A stretch of 64,000 nt of DNA, taken from contig JADJCS010000007.1 in the NCBI GenBank assembly GCA_016703105.1, positions 1 to 64,000 of the forward strand. Direction: 5' to 3'. The position numbers and the translations under genes were made by a program. How positions within the stretch are numbered: the first letter of the stretch is position 1; each line of letters opens with the position of its first letter. The notes under the pieces are model-generated. The model had not been told where the DNA came from. It did no database searches and saw nothing but the letters and a program-made list of their open reading frames with translations. Source of the stretch: Flavobacteriales bacterium (GTDB lineage Bacteria > Bacteroidota > Bacteroidia > Flavobacteriales_F > PHOS-HE28). Below are positions 41,270 to 49,623 of the stretch, piece after piece.

Positions 41270-43372
41270 TCAACTGATCCTGCCCCACACGGTATTGTCA
41301 CGGATCTGATCGCGCAAAGCCGCTGCCATGCGTGTGTGGGCCGGAGCATTGAGGTCGGGGTCGGCATCCAGGATCCGCTGCGCCGAGGCACGGGCCTGCT
41401 GCAATAGTCCGGCATCGTGGACCAGATCAGCGAGCAGCAATTCGGGCAACCCGCTCTGCTGCGTTCCCATCAGATCGCCGGGGCCACGGAGACGCAGGTC
41501 CGTTTCTGCGATCTCGAACCCGTCGTTCGTGCGCACCATTGTGGCCAAGCGCGTGCGCGCGTCGTTGCCGAGCTTATCTGCGGTCATCAGGATGCAATAG
41601 CTCTGTTCGGCACCACGCCCCACGCGGCCGCGAAGCTGGTGCAGCTGGCTCAATCCGAAACGATCGGCGTTCTCGATCACCATCACACTGGCATTGGGCA
41701 CGTCCACGCCTACTTCGATCACCGTGGTGGCCACCAGCACGTTCGTCTCCCCTTTCTTGAAGCGCGCCATTTCGTAGTCCTTGGTGGCCTGGGGCATACG
41801 GCCATGTACGATGCTCACCGCGTACTTCGGCAAGGGGAAGCGGCGGGAAATGCTCTCGAAGCCATCGGTGAGGTCCTTCAGATCGCTCTTCTCGCTCTCC
41901 TCGATCAACGGGTAGACGACATAGATCTGCCGCCCCTTCCCGATCTCCTCTTCCATGAAAGCGAAGACGGCATTGCGTGAAGAGTCGAAGCGGTGCACGG
42001 TTTTCACGGACTTCCTGCCAGGCGGCAGTTCATCGATCACGCTCACGTCCAGATCGCCATAAAGCGTCATGGCCAACGTGCGTGGGATGGGTGTGGCGGT
42101 CATCACCAGCACATGCGGTGGTACGGTGTTCTTAGCCCAGAGCTTCGCGCGCTGCGCCACGCCGAAACGGTGCTGCTCATCGATCACCACCAGGCCGAGG
42201 TTCTTGAACACGACGGGATCCTCCAGCAGGGCGTGCGTGCCGATCAATATGTGGATATGCCCCTCGCGTAGCGCCAACAGCAAGCTCTTCCGCTCGGCGC
42301 TCTTGCTGCTTCCAGTCAGCAACCGGACCTGCACCGGCATGCCATCGAGCATGCGCGAGAAGGTGGCGAAGTGCTGTTGCGCGAGGATCTCCGTCGGAGC
42401 CATCAAGGCCGCCTGGAAGCCATTGTCGAGCGCGATCAACATACACAACAGGGCCACCAAGGTCTTGCCACTGCCCACATCGCCCTGCACCAGGCGGTTC
42501 ATCTGGTGACCGCTGCCCAGGTCGCGGCGGATCTCCTTCACCACGCGCTTCTGGGCGTTGGTGGGCTCGAAGGGCATGTGCTCCTTGTAGAACGTGTTGA
42601 AGTGGTCCCCCACCCTGTCGAAACGGCTGCCCGCGAGTTGGTGTTGGAGCTGATGCTTCTGCTGCAACAGCCTTAGCTGGATGAAGAACAGCTCTTCGAA
42701 CTTCAGGCGGCGCAAAGCCTCGTCCAATTTGTGCTGGTCCTTGGGCAAGTGCACATGGCGAAAGGCCTCTTCCCGGCTAATTCCCCCGAGCCATTGGATC
42801 AACTCGGCGCTCAAGGTCTCACCGATGCGCAGCTCGGGCATGAGGAACAACGCCTTGGTGAGCTTGCCGATGCTACGGCCGTTGAGACCCTTCGCAGTGG
42901 CCTTCTCGGTAGTACTATACACGGGCTGCAACGCGGCATCGAGGCCCGCCTCCCAGGTGCTCGCGGCCTCCATCTCCGGGTGGGCCATGTTCGGTCTTCC
43001 ATTGAAGCTGGAGGCTTTGCCGAACACGATGAACTCCTGCCCTTCCTTCAGCGAGCCTTGCAACCACTTGATCCCTTTGAACCAGACCAGTTCGATGGTG
43101 CCACTCGCATCGGTGAGCTTGGCGGTCAGCCGACGGCCTTGCTTCTCACCCCGTGTCACCACCTGGCTCAACGTACCGCGCAATTGCACATAGGGCAGGT
43201 CCTCGTTCACCTCTTTCACCAACTGGAAGCGGCTGCGGTCCACATACCGGAACGGGAAATGGTGCAGCAGATCGCCGAACGTGGCGATGCCGAGCTCCTT
43301 GCGCAAGACTTCACCACGCAACGGCCCGACGCCTTTCAGGTATTCGATCGGGGTGTCGAGAAAGCCTTGCAC
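41270..43372 (-). CDS. recG: ATP-dependent DNA helicase RecG
   Basis: RecG reverses stalled replication forks and processes Holliday-type junctions. The protein has 700 residues. The N-terminal wedge domain (about 1-240) includes the OB fold YVQLRGTLSQVVTRGEKQGR. Helicase domain 1 carries Walker A in GDVGSGKT, with MAPTEILAQQHFATFSRML (motif Ia) and the DEQH box VVIDEQHRFGVAQR. Domain 2 shows VYPLIEESEKSDLKDL, VHGRMPQATKDYEMARFKKG, the block ATTVIEVGVDVPNASVM and QLRGRVGRG, followed by the C-terminal TRP/ARL motor region. A TACTTTCG box ends five bases before the start, again suggesting a very short leader. Confidence 0.97.
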   Translation of the reverse strand: MQGFLDTPIEYLKGVGPLRGEVLRKELGIATFGDLLHHFPFRYVDRSRFQLVKEVNEDLPYVQLRGTLSQVVTRGEKQGRRLTAKLTDASGTIELVWFKGIKWLQGSLKEGQEFIVFGKASSFNGRPNMAHPEMEAASTWEAGLDAALQPVYSTTEKATAKGLNGRSIGKLTKALFLMPELRIGETLSAELIQWLGGISREEAFRHVHLPKDQHKLDEALRRLKFEELFFIQLRLLQQKHQLQHQLAGSRFDRVGDHFNTFYKEHMPFEPTNAQKRVVKEIRRDLGSGHQMNRLVQGDVGSGKTLVALLCMLIALDNGFQAALMAPTEILAQQHFATFSRMLDGMPVQVRLLTGSSKSAERKSLLLALREGHIHILIGTHALLEDPVVFKNLGLVVIDEQHRFGVAQRAKLWAKNTVPPHVLVMTATPIPRTLAMTLYGDLDVSVIDELPPGRKSVKTVHRFDSSRNAVFAFMEEEIGKGRQIYVVYPLIEESEKSDLKDLTDGFESISRRFPLPKYAVSIVHGRMPQATKDYEMARFKKGETNVLVATTVIEVGVDVPNASVMVIENADRFGLSQLHQLRGRVGRGAEQSYCILMTADKLGNDARTRLATMVRTNDGFEIAETDLRLRGPGDLMGTQQSGLPELLLADLVHDAGLLQQARASAQRILDADPDLNAPAHTRMAAALRDQIRDNTVWGRIS

Positions 43373-43377
43373 GGAGC

Positions 43378-43385
43378 CGAAAGTA
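43378..43385 (-). promoter_or_regulatory. -7-like box directly before recG
   Basis: The minus strand reads TACTTTCG, five bases before the recG start at 43372. Confidence 0.4.
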
Positions 43386-43402
43386 GGGGACGGTGGACCC
43401 GA

Positions 43403-44131
43403 TCACTTGGATCCGATCACCAGCAGATCACGCCGCAACAATCCATACCGAAAAACATCCGCTGGTGGAAGCTGTGCGGCCATGTCGTCCACGGTGACGA
43501 TGAAGCCGGCCTCGCGTAATCGATCCATGTAGTCGCGGCCGTAGAGGCGTACATGGTCCGTTTGTCCGAACCGGCGGAAGCGCTCCTCTGGATCCGTCAC
43601 GGAGGGATCCTCGTCCGTCGTCGGTCGGTCGGACATCGGGACTAGCAGGATGGCCGTTCCGCCCGGGCGCAATACGCGACATAGTTCCCGCATCGCGGTC
43701 CGATCCTCCGGCACATGTTCCAGCACATGCGAGCAGATGATCAGATCGAAGTGATCGTCCGGAAAGTCCAGGGCGGTGATGTCCAGGTCGATGGTGTCCT
43801 GTGGATAGCTGTATCCCGGCGCCTGTTTGTCTCCGGCGATATAGGTAACACCCGGGGCTTTGCGGAGCATCTCCCGCAGTGATCGGTCCGGCGCCACATG
43901 CAGGACGCGATGGCCGGGCTTGGGCAGTCCCCGTTCCTTTAGCGCCAACCCCATCATGCGTGTCCGTTCCAACGAACCGCAGAACGGGCACAGCGCATGG
44001 GGTCTCGGCGGCGTTCCACTGGGCAGAAAGGCGATGGCCCCACGGTGGCAAAGCGGGCAGTGAACGGCATCGCCACGCAGCGCCAGGTCGCGCAAGCGTC
44101 GCTTCAGTCCATTCGGTAACAGTGCGGCCAT
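43403..44131 (-). CDS. Class I SAM-dependent methyltransferase with N-terminal zinc ribbon
   Basis: The protein has 242 residues. The N-terminus holds two CxxC pairs (CPLCHRGAIAF and LCPFCGSLERTR), a likely zinc ribbon. A Rossmann-type methyltransferase follows: VLHVAPDRSLREMLRKAPGV, YIAGDKQAPGYSYPQDTIDL, and the post-motifs FDLIICSHVLEHVPED and ELCRVLRPGGTAILLVPM. Related proteins occur among sugar and lipid-linked glycan methyltransferases. The substrate is not evident. It lies 30 bases upstream of recG on the same strand, and a TACCTTTC box lies at 44136-44143. Confidence 0.88.
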   Translation of the reverse strand: MAALLPNGLKRRLRDLALRGDAVHCPLCHRGAIAFLPSGTPPRPHALCPFCGSLERTRMMGLALKERGLPKPGHRVLHVAPDRSLREMLRKAPGVTYIAGDKQAPGYSYPQDTIDLDITALDFPDDHFDLIICSHVLEHVPEDRTAMRELCRVLRPGGTAILLVPMSDRPTTDEDPSVTDPEERFRRFGQTDHVRLYGRDYMDRLREAGFIVTVDDMAAQLPPADVFRYGLLRRDLLVIGSK

Positions 44132-44135
44132 GGCG

Positions 44136-44143
44136 GAAAGGTA
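44136..44143 (-). promoter_or_regulatory. -7-like box of the methyltransferase gene
   Basis: The minus strand reads TACCTTTC, four bases before the ATG at 44131. Confidence 0.4.
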
Positions 44144-44179
44144 GCGGTGCCTACTTGTGCGGCACGAGGAAGGGACGGC

Positions 44180-44187
44180 TACCTTCG
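44180..44187 (+). promoter_or_regulatory. -7-like box upstream of a small membrane protein
   Basis: TACCTTCG, nine bases before ATG at 44197 and divergent from the box at 44136. Confidence 0.4.
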
Positions 44188-44196
44188 GCGCGCATC

Positions 44197-44571
44197 ATGA
44201 ACGCCCCTGACGGGAAGAACGAACGCCGCGAACGGTTCCGCCGGTTGGCGCACCTGCTCGCAGCGCTCGTCATCCTGCTGCACGGTATCGCGGCGCTCGA
44301 TCACCATCCGCGATCGTCGTGGATCTTCTTCCTCTGCGGAACGGTCTTCCTCCTGCTCGCGCTCTTCCATCATCGCATCGAACGGCGCTGGCCCTACGTC
44401 TCCCCCACCTTCCATTTCCTCGAGGCCATCGTGGCGACCGTGATCTTCATGGAGTATGTGCATGCAGGAAAGAAGTACTTGCCGTATGTGGCCGTCCTGC
44501 CCGTGGTGCTTTACACGGTGCTGGGCATCTGGCGGATCATGCAAGTACGGAAGGAGACCACCGATCACTAG
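44197..44571 (+). CDS. Small integral membrane protein
   Basis: The protein has 124 residues and no named family. A basic N-terminus (MNAPDGKNERRERFRRLAHL) leads into four hydrophobic stretches: LLAALVILLHGIAAL, WIFFLCGTVFLLLALF, FHFLEAIVATVIFMEYV and PYVAVLPVVLYTVLGIW. Charged residues between them (HHRIERRW, HAGKKY) give a four-helix inner-membrane topology. ATG at 44197 is the last start before the conserved-looking region. The frame is open further upstream, but that part overlaps the divergent methyltransferase. It converges on the lipoprotein gene downstream. Confidence 0.7.
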   Translation: MNAPDGKNERRERFRRLAHLLAALVILLHGIAALDHHPRSSWIFFLCGTVFLLLALFHHRIERRWPYVSPTFHFLEAIVATVIFMEYVHAGKKYLPYVAVLPVVLYTVLGIWRIMQVRKETTDH

Positions 44572-44577
44572 ATCGAA

Positions 44578-45222
44578 CTACTGCACGTAGTAGCTCACCA
44601 GTTTCCGCCGGAAACCGCTGCCAGGCGAGTCCAGATAGACCATCTCGTCCTGGACGATCCCTACGCCTTGCCCGCGCAAATGGTGCATGGTCCTTGGCAG
44701 ATAACCTGGAAGGGAGGCCTCCTTGTGCGTATCATAACAGGTGAAGGTTCCCGCAGGGACCGTATGCTGTACCTGATCGGGATCGGTGCTCCAGGTCATC
44801 GTGCCGTTCGGTGGGATCACCGCCTGTGCGAAGACAGAACCCAGATCCGAAAGGCTGAAGACGATACCTCCGCCCAAACCAATGATGCAGTCCGCGGAAT
44901 CGCGGAGCAGGTAGCGGTAGCTCTGCGGATTGCCGGGGTTGTGCAACGGCCGGGTGCCTTGGAACACGGAGAACGTGTGGCCGTTCACCACCGAATCACC
45001 GATCACCGTCACACTATCGGTGTAGGCGGTCGGTATTTCGGTACCGGCGCTGTCGTAGTACACAATGGCATAGACCCAGTAGTTGCCCACAGTGAGCGGC
45101 GCATACTCGAGCACCGACGCACTTTCCGCGGCCGGCGGTGGAAAGAACTGATGGGTTTCCTTCTTGCAGGCGAAAAGGAGCAGCGTTGTGGTGAGGGTGA
45201 CGATCAGGTTCTTCCGCATCAT
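44578..45222 (-). CDS. Putative lipoprotein
   Basis: The protein has 214 residues. The start MMRKNLIVTLTTTLLLFACK gives a signal with lipobox LLFAC. The mature part opens with YAPLTVGNYWVYAIVYYDSA, a phrase common in Bacteroidota lipoproteins of unknown role. It continues in beta-like strands (DSVTVIGDSVVNGHTFSVFQ, AGTFTCYDTHKE, LRGQGVGIVQDEMVYL). No catalytic motif was seen. It is likely anchored to the outer membrane, facing the periplasm or the surface. A second in-frame ATG at 45219 is equally possible. It lies six bases from the convergent membrane-protein gene. Confidence 0.8.
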   Translation of the reverse strand: MMRKNLIVTLTTTLLLFACKKETHQFFPPPAAESASVLEYAPLTVGNYWVYAIVYYDSAGTEIPTAYTDSVTVIGDSVVNGHTFSVFQGTRPLHNPGNPQSYRYLLRDSADCIIGLGGGIVFSLSDLGSVFAQAVIPPNGTMTWSTDPDQVQHTVPAGTFTCYDTHKEASLPGYLPRTMHHLRGQGVGIVQDEMVYLDSPGSGFRRKLVSYYVQ

Positions 45223-45366
45223 GGTTTTGGGGAATGATGCTCCATCAACGACCCGGTGGATGCGCTGTTGCGCGGTTCGTCACTTGGTACAGTGCACGAA
45301 CGAGGAACGGTCGCGATACGCTGGGGCGAGGAGATGAGCAAGCGCGGATCTCGCGGCGCGATCCGA

Positions 45367-45792
45367 TCACCAGATCCCGGGGCAGAGGCGCGCCACACCC
45401 TGCATGCGCTGCGGATAGTCCGGATGTCGTGCAACGAGCAGCGCCTCTTCGTGGTATACCTTGATCACCAGCACCACCAAGCAGACCGCAAGTGCGATCC
45501 ACCGGGCCACGCTCGGTGCTCCGAACGCGACCGCCGCGCCGCACAACAATACCGCCGTGTACATGGGATGGCGCAGGAAGCGATAGACGCCGCGTTGCGA
45601 TAGGGTGTTCGCGGCGCGCGGATCGGGGAGGATGGTGAAGTTGTGCGCACCGAGAGATGCGAGCGCCCATGCGAACACCAAAAGACCCAATGCGAAGAGC
45701 GACAACGCCCACCACGGCAATTGCCAGCCGCCGCCGAAGAGCAGCACAGCGATGGAGCCGAATTGGCCAGCTACCAGAAGGATGGACCGCAT
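45367..45792 (-). CDS. Isoprenylcysteine methyltransferase-family membrane protein
   Basis: The protein has 141 residues with three to four membrane segments (SILLVAGQFGSIAVLLFGGG, ALSLFALGLLVFAWALASL, WIALAVCLVVLVIKVYH). The ICMT/PEMT-like motif GVYRFLRHPMYTAVLL is clear, and the C-terminal EEALLVARHPDYPQRM is also characteristic. Bacterial members are SAM-dependent methyltransferases of unknown substrate, since bacteria lack prenylated cysteine proteins. It follows pdhC by six bases on the same strand and may be read through from it. The 144-base gap after it, up to the lipoprotein start, holds nothing clear. Confidence 0.85.
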   Translation of the reverse strand: MRSILLVAGQFGSIAVLLFGGGWQLPWWALSLFALGLLVFAWALASLGAHNFTILPDPRAANTLSQRGVYRFLRHPMYTAVLLCGAAVAFGAPSVARWIALAVCLVVLVIKVYHEEALLVARHPDYPQRMQGVARLCPGIW

Positions 45793-45798
45793 AAGCGA

Positions 45799-47079
45799 TC
45801 AGATCGCCCCCACCCCCAGCATCAACGCCGGCTCCTCCAGCATCTGCTTGAAGGTGTTGAGGAAGGCCGCGCCGGTGGCGCCGTCCACCACGCGGTGGTC
45901 GCAGCTCAGCGTCACCTTCATAGTGTGGCCTGCAACGATCTGGCCGTTCTTCACCACGGGCTTTTCCATGATGCCACCGATCGCCAGGATGCAGGCATCG
46001 GGCGGGTTGATGATGGCGGTGAACTCCTCGATGCCGAACATGCCCAGGTTGGAGATGGTGAAGGTGTTGCCCTCCCAATCCTGCGGCTGCAGCTTCTTCT
46101 CTTTGGCCCGCTTGGCGTAGTCACGCACTTCGACGCCGATCGTGCGCAGCGATTTGCCATCGGCGAAACGTACCACGGGCACCAGCAAACCTTCTTCCAC
46201 CGCCACGGCCACGCCGATGTGCACGTGCTCGTTGAAGCGGATATTATCGCCCAACCAGCTGCTGTTCACCTTCGGGTGCTGCTTCAGGGAAACAGCCACG
46301 GCCTTGATCACCATGTCGTTGAAGGAGACCTTGTCCGGCGCGATGCTCGCGTTGATCGCCTCGCGGGCTTGCATGGCACGCGACATGTCGAGCTCGATGG
46401 TGAGATAGAAATGCGGTGCGGTGAATTTGCTTTCGGCCAGGCGCTTGGCGATGGTCTTGCGCATCTGGCTCACCGCCACTTCGGTGAATCGTTCCTCCTG
46501 CGGCACGAACTGCGCCATGCTCGCACTGGTGAACTCTTCGATGTCCTGCTTGGTCACGCGACCCTCGGGTCCGCTGCCACGCACACGCCCGATGTCGATG
46601 CCTTTCTCCGCGGCGAGGTTCTTGGCGAGCGGGCTGGCCTTCTGGCGACCGTTCGTCTGGGCCACCGGAGCAGCGGTGCGGGTTGTGGCAGGAGCAGGAG
46701 CAGGGGCAATGGAAGTCTTTGCCTCCTGCACCTGCTCCTGCTCCTTGGGCTTTGCCTCCTGCGCCTTGGGTTCCGGTGCTTTTTCCGCGGGTTTCGCCGC
46801 AGGCGCTTCCGCTTCCTTCAGAAGACCACTGATGTCTTCGCCCTCCTTCCCGAAGATCGCGAGCAGGGAATCCACCGGTGCCGTCTGCCCTTGTTGCACG
46901 CCGATGTGCAGGAGCGTACCGTCCAGGTAGCTCTCGAACTCCATGGTGGCCTTGTCGGTCTCGATCTCGGCGAGGATGTCGCCGCTCTTCACCTTATCGC
47001 CCACCTTCTTGTTCCACTTGGCGACGACACCTTCGGTCATGGTGTCGCTCAACTTGGGCATGCGTACGATCTCGGCCAT
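45799..47079 (-). CDS. pdhC: Pyruvate dehydrogenase E2 (dihydrolipoamide acetyltransferase)
   Basis: E2 moves acetyl groups from lipoamide to CoA and forms the core of the pyruvate dehydrogenase complex. The protein has 426 residues. One lipoyl domain (about 1-76, MAEIVRMPKLSDTMTEGVVA) carries the lipoylated Lys in ETDKATMEFES. An Ala/Lys/Glu/Pro linker is followed by the E1/E3-binding domain (KASPLAKNLAAEKGIDIGRV) and the acyltransferase domain (about 200-426) with catalytic DHRVVDGATGAAFLN. The start at 47079 was chosen because MAEIVRMPKL is the conserved beginning; an upstream in-frame start exists at 47121. It lies downstream of pdhA, separated by a palindromic element. Confidence 0.95.
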   Translation of the reverse strand: MAEIVRMPKLSDTMTEGVVAKWNKKVGDKVKSGDILAEIETDKATMEFESYLDGTLLHIGVQQGQTAPVDSLLAIFGKEGEDISGLLKEAEAPAAKPAEKAPEPKAQEAKPKEQEQVQEAKTSIAPAPAPATTRTAAPVAQTNGRQKASPLAKNLAAEKGIDIGRVRGSGPEGRVTKQDIEEFTSASMAQFVPQEERFTEVAVSQMRKTIAKRLAESKFTAPHFYLTIELDMSRAMQAREAINASIAPDKVSFNDMVIKAVAVSLKQHPKVNSSWLGDNIRFNEHVHIGVAVAVEEGLLVPVVRFADGKSLRTIGVEVRDYAKRAKEKKLQPQDWEGNTFTISNLGMFGIEEFTAIINPPDACILAIGGIMEKPVVKNGQIVAGHTMKVTLSCDHRVVDGATGAAFLNTFKQMLEEPALMLGVGAI

Positions 47080-47096
47080 TTCTTCGTCTTGTTTTA

Positions 47097-47201
47097 ACCG
47101 CCACGACGCCACGGACACCAAGGTTCCGCCACGCTCGATCGCCTGGCCCTTGGGGTTCCCTTTCCGTTGCGCATTCGTTGCGTTCGTAGCGTCGTGGCGG
47201 T
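47097..47201. repeat. Intergenic element with 13-bp inverted repeats
   Basis: The perfect inverted repeat ACCGCCACGACGC / GCGTCGTGGCGGT flanks 79 bases with further CGCCACG and CGTTGCG-like steps. It fills the gap between pdhA and pdhC. It may fold in the mRNA between the two genes and could tune pdhC expression. It has no coding capacity. Confidence 0.6.
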
Positions 47202-47207
47202 GGAAAT

Positions 47208-48239
47208 TCAGTCCTTGATGAACGGATAATCCTTCTGCTTGTACACATCGAGGTAGAGTTCATCCACCGGCGGCAGCGGGCTTTCCTCGGCGAACTTCAC
47301 GGCCTCTTCCACTTCCTTTTTGGTGGCCACGTCCATGGCCTCGAGTTCTTCCTCCGTGGCCCATTTGTTCGTGAGCAACTTGGCTCGAATATCCTCGATC
47401 GGGTCCTGGGCCTTCCATTCCTCCACCTCCTCCTTGGTGCGGTACTTCTGCGGATCGCTCATGCTGTGGCCGCGGTACCTGTATGTGTTGATCTCGAGGA
47501 GGTAGGGTCCGTTGCCGGCGCGGCAATGCGCTGCGGCCTTGGTAATGGCGTCATGCACGGCTTCGCACTTCATCCCGTCCACGGGTTCGCCGGGCATGTC
47601 GTAGCTCTCGCCCAGGGTGTACAGTTCCTGTACGTTACTGGTACGTTCCACACTGGTGCCCATGGCGTATTGGTTGTTCTCGATGATGAAGATCACCGGG
47701 AGCTTCCAGGTCATCGCCATATTGAACACTTCGTGCAGCATGCCCTGGCGTACGGCGCCATCGCCCATGCTGCACAGGGTGACATTGTCGTTGCCTTTGT
47801 ACTTGTCCGCGAAGGCGATGCCTGCGCCCAGTCCGATCTGCCCACCCACAATGCCGTGGCCACCGAAGAGGTTGCGCTCCTTGTCGAAGTAGTGCATGCT
47901 ACCTCCCTTGCCCTTGCTGGTGCCGGTGATCCTTCCGAAGAGTTCGGCCATCACGTTCTTGGCGGGCGTACCGAGCACCAAGGGATGCGCATGATCGCGG
48001 TAGCCGGTGATGACCCGGTCGCTGGGGCGGATGGCGGTGACCATACCCGCGAGGATCGCTTCCTGACCGATGTAGAGGTGGCAGAACCCGCCGAACTTCT
48101 GCATGGTATAGAGCTGACCGGTCTTCTCCTCGAAGCGCCGCATGAGCAGCATATCCTTGAACCAGCGCAAGTAGGTCTCTTTGCCGAAGCTGGTGCCTGG
48201 AGCGGTCTTTTTGGCGGCCGTTCGAGTGGTCATGGGCAT
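47208..48239 (-). CDS. pdhA: Pyruvate dehydrogenase E1 component, alpha subunit
   Basis: E1-alpha uses thiamine diphosphate to decarboxylate pyruvate. The protein has 343 residues. Visible are WFKDMLLMRRFEEKTGQLY at the start, the conserved GGFCHLYIGQEAILAGM, DRVITGYRDHAHPLVLG, GKGGSMHYFD, and the TPP-magnesium motif GDGAVRQGMLHEVFNM through IFIIENNQYAMGTS, followed by the phosphorylation-loop region YRYRGHSMSDPQKYRTKEE. The E1-beta subunit, normally required, is not in the window. A TATCTTTG box lies at 48269-48276. MPMTT at 48239 is chosen; the second Met at 48233 is also possible. Confidence 0.96.
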   Translation of the reverse strand: MPMTTRTAAKKTAPGTSFGKETYLRWFKDMLLMRRFEEKTGQLYTMQKFGGFCHLYIGQEAILAGMVTAIRPSDRVITGYRDHAHPLVLGTPAKNVMAELFGRITGTSKGKGGSMHYFDKERNLFGGHGIVGGQIGLGAGIAFADKYKGNDNVTLCSMGDGAVRQGMLHEVFNMAMTWKLPVIFIIENNQYAMGTSVERTSNVQELYTLGESYDMPGEPVDGMKCEAVHDAITKAAAHCRAGNGPYLLEINTYRYRGHSMSDPQKYRTKEEVEEWKAQDPIEDIRAKLLTNKWATEEELEAMDVATKKEVEEAVKFAEESPLPPVDELYLDVYKQKDYPFIKD

Positions 48240-48268
48240 ACGGGAGCGCCCGCTGTTGGCGGACCGGC

Positions 48269-48276
48269 CAAAGATA
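48269..48276 (-). promoter_or_regulatory. -7 box upstream of pdhA
   Basis: The minus strand reads TATCTTTG, an exact match to TAnnTTTG, 29 bases before the pdhA start. Confidence 0.5.
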
Positions 48277-48295
48277 GCCAGCCCACCTTGGCGGC

Positions 48296-48775
48296 TCAGC
48301 GGGTGAGAAAGGTGGGGTCGAAGGAGAAGGGCAACAGCTCCGAGGCGGCGGCGAGTTCCCAGACCACACCATCGGGCACGGCCATCAGCACGCGGATGGG
48401 GGCTCCTTGGCGATGCTCCTGCTCCAGCAAGGCCTGGCGGCAGATCCCGCATGGCGTTACCGGTCGGTCCGTGGAGGGCACCACAATAGCGATAGTGCGC
48501 ACCATTGCGCTCGGACGCATGCTCAACGCCGCGTGCAAAGCGGTGCGTTCCGCGCAGATGCCTGCGGGAAAGCTGGCGTTCTCCTGGTTGTTGCCTTCCA
48601 CCACGGTCCCATCATCTGAACGCAGCGCAGCGCCCACATGGAAATTGGAATAAGGCGCATAGGCCCTCCCTGCTGCCTGGGCCGCGTGGCCGACGAGCGC
48701 CGCATCTTCCGGGACGAGATCCGCCCAGGAGGCATGCTCGACCAGATGTATCGCGATGCGTTTCTCGGTACCCAT
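48296..48775 (-). CDS. cdd: Cytidine deaminase
   Basis: Cdd deaminates cytidine and deoxycytidine to uridine forms in pyrimidine salvage. The protein has 159 residues, slightly longer than the usual 130. The zinc site is visible as ICAERTALHAAL (Cys and the catalytic Glu) and PCGICRQALLEQ (two more Cys). YAPYSNFHVGAALRSDDGTV and NNQENASFPAG precede them. The C-terminal ELLPFSF also matches the family. The start at 48775 (MGTEKRIAIHLVEH) gives a reasonable length; the open frame further upstream overlaps the divergent VTC-domain gene. It lies 56 bases before pdhA on the same strand. Confidence 0.93.
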   Translation of the reverse strand: MGTEKRIAIHLVEHASWADLVPEDAALVGHAAQAAGRAYAPYSNFHVGAALRSDDGTVVEGNNQENASFPAGICAERTALHAALSMRPSAMVRTIAIVVPSTDRPVTPCGICRQALLEQEHRQGAPIRVLMAVPDGVVWELAAASELLPFSFDPTFLTR

Positions 48776-48825
48776 ATGCGTGGGAAGGGTCGCCAATGTA
48801 CACCGCACGGCTATTGCGCGATAGC

Positions 48826-48833
48826 TAGATTTG
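48826..48833 (+). promoter_or_regulatory. -7 box upstream of the VTC-domain gene
   Basis: TAGATTTG, an exact match to TAnnTTTG, 17 bases before ATG at 48851. Confidence 0.5.
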
Positions 48834-48850
48834 GCCTCCTTCGCCGAACG

Positions 48851-49615
48851 ATGGCCCCGCTCCGGTCCCTGCTCCAACGGTTCGATCCCATTTCCCTGGC
48901 GGAAATGGACGGGGTGAGGCTGCAGGACCGCATGGACACCAAATTCGTTTTCCCGGATCGTTCGCTTTCACAGGTATTGGAGGCCCTGATCCCCTACTAC
49001 CGCCTGTTGGAGGTGAACGGTGTGCGTGGTGCGGAGTACCGCTCGCTCTATTTCGATTCCCCGGCGCTTCGGCACTACTTCGACCACCACAACGGCCGCA
49101 CGTTGCGCAGCAAGGTGCGCTTCCGCGAATATGTCGGCAGTGGGTTGTGCTTCCTGGAAGTGAAGCGAAAAACCGGAACAGGTCGCACGGACAAGGCCCG
49201 ACGCCGCGAAGACGCGATCCCGTTGGCGTTGACCGCGGACCAGGCGGCCTTCATCGCGAACGCCAAGGGCGGCGATGAAGAACTCGTTCCCGTGCTTTGG
49301 AACAATTTCACCCGCTTGACGCTGGTGAGCCGAACGAGCCCGGAACGGCTCACCATCGATATTGGACTTCGGTACACCGACGGGTCTGGAACCACTGCGC
49401 ATGAGACGCCCCTTTCCGGCGTCTGCGTGGCGGAGCTCAAGCAGGAACGTGCGGACCGCTCCTCCCCTTTCGCCCGCGTCATGCGGCAATTGGGCATACG
49501 CCCCTCAGGAATGAGCAAGTATTGTATCGGCATGCTTCTGTTGCATGCGGACCTGAAGCATAACATGTTCAAGGAAGTGCTGCGGAAACTGGACCGGATC
49601 CGCGCAGCGGCCTGA
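48851..49615 (+). CDS. VTC-domain (polyphosphate polymerase-like) protein
   Basis: The protein has 254 residues. The sequence LAEMDGVRLQDRMDTKFVF, RSLYFDSPALRHYFDHHNG, LRSKVRFREYV, FLEVKRKTGTGRTDKAR and later ELKQERADRSSPFARVM follows the VTC tunnel fold. Basic residues in the Tyr/Lys/Arg motifs bind triphosphate and phosphate chains. In yeast Vtc4 this domain makes polyphosphate; bacterial stand-alone versions are less studied. It is followed nine bases later by a DUF4956 membrane protein, a pairing seen across many bacteria. The two probably act together at the inner membrane. Confidence 0.88.
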   Translation: MAPLRSLLQRFDPISLAEMDGVRLQDRMDTKFVFPDRSLSQVLEALIPYYRLLEVNGVRGAEYRSLYFDSPALRHYFDHHNGRTLRSKVRFREYVGSGLCFLEVKRKTGTGRTDKARRREDAIPLALTADQAAFIANAKGGDEELVPVLWNNFTRLTLVSRTSPERLTIDIGLRYTDGSGTTAHETPLSGVCVAELKQERADRSSPFARVMRQLGIRPSGMSKYCIGMLLLHADLKHNMFKEVLRKLDRIRAAA

Positions 49616-49623
49616 ACGAAACG

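Noticed and set aside
45643..47097. 484-codon plus-strand frame opposite pdhC
   Set aside because: It is antisense to a complete E2 gene with all domains; its own product is His/Arg-rich without any motif.
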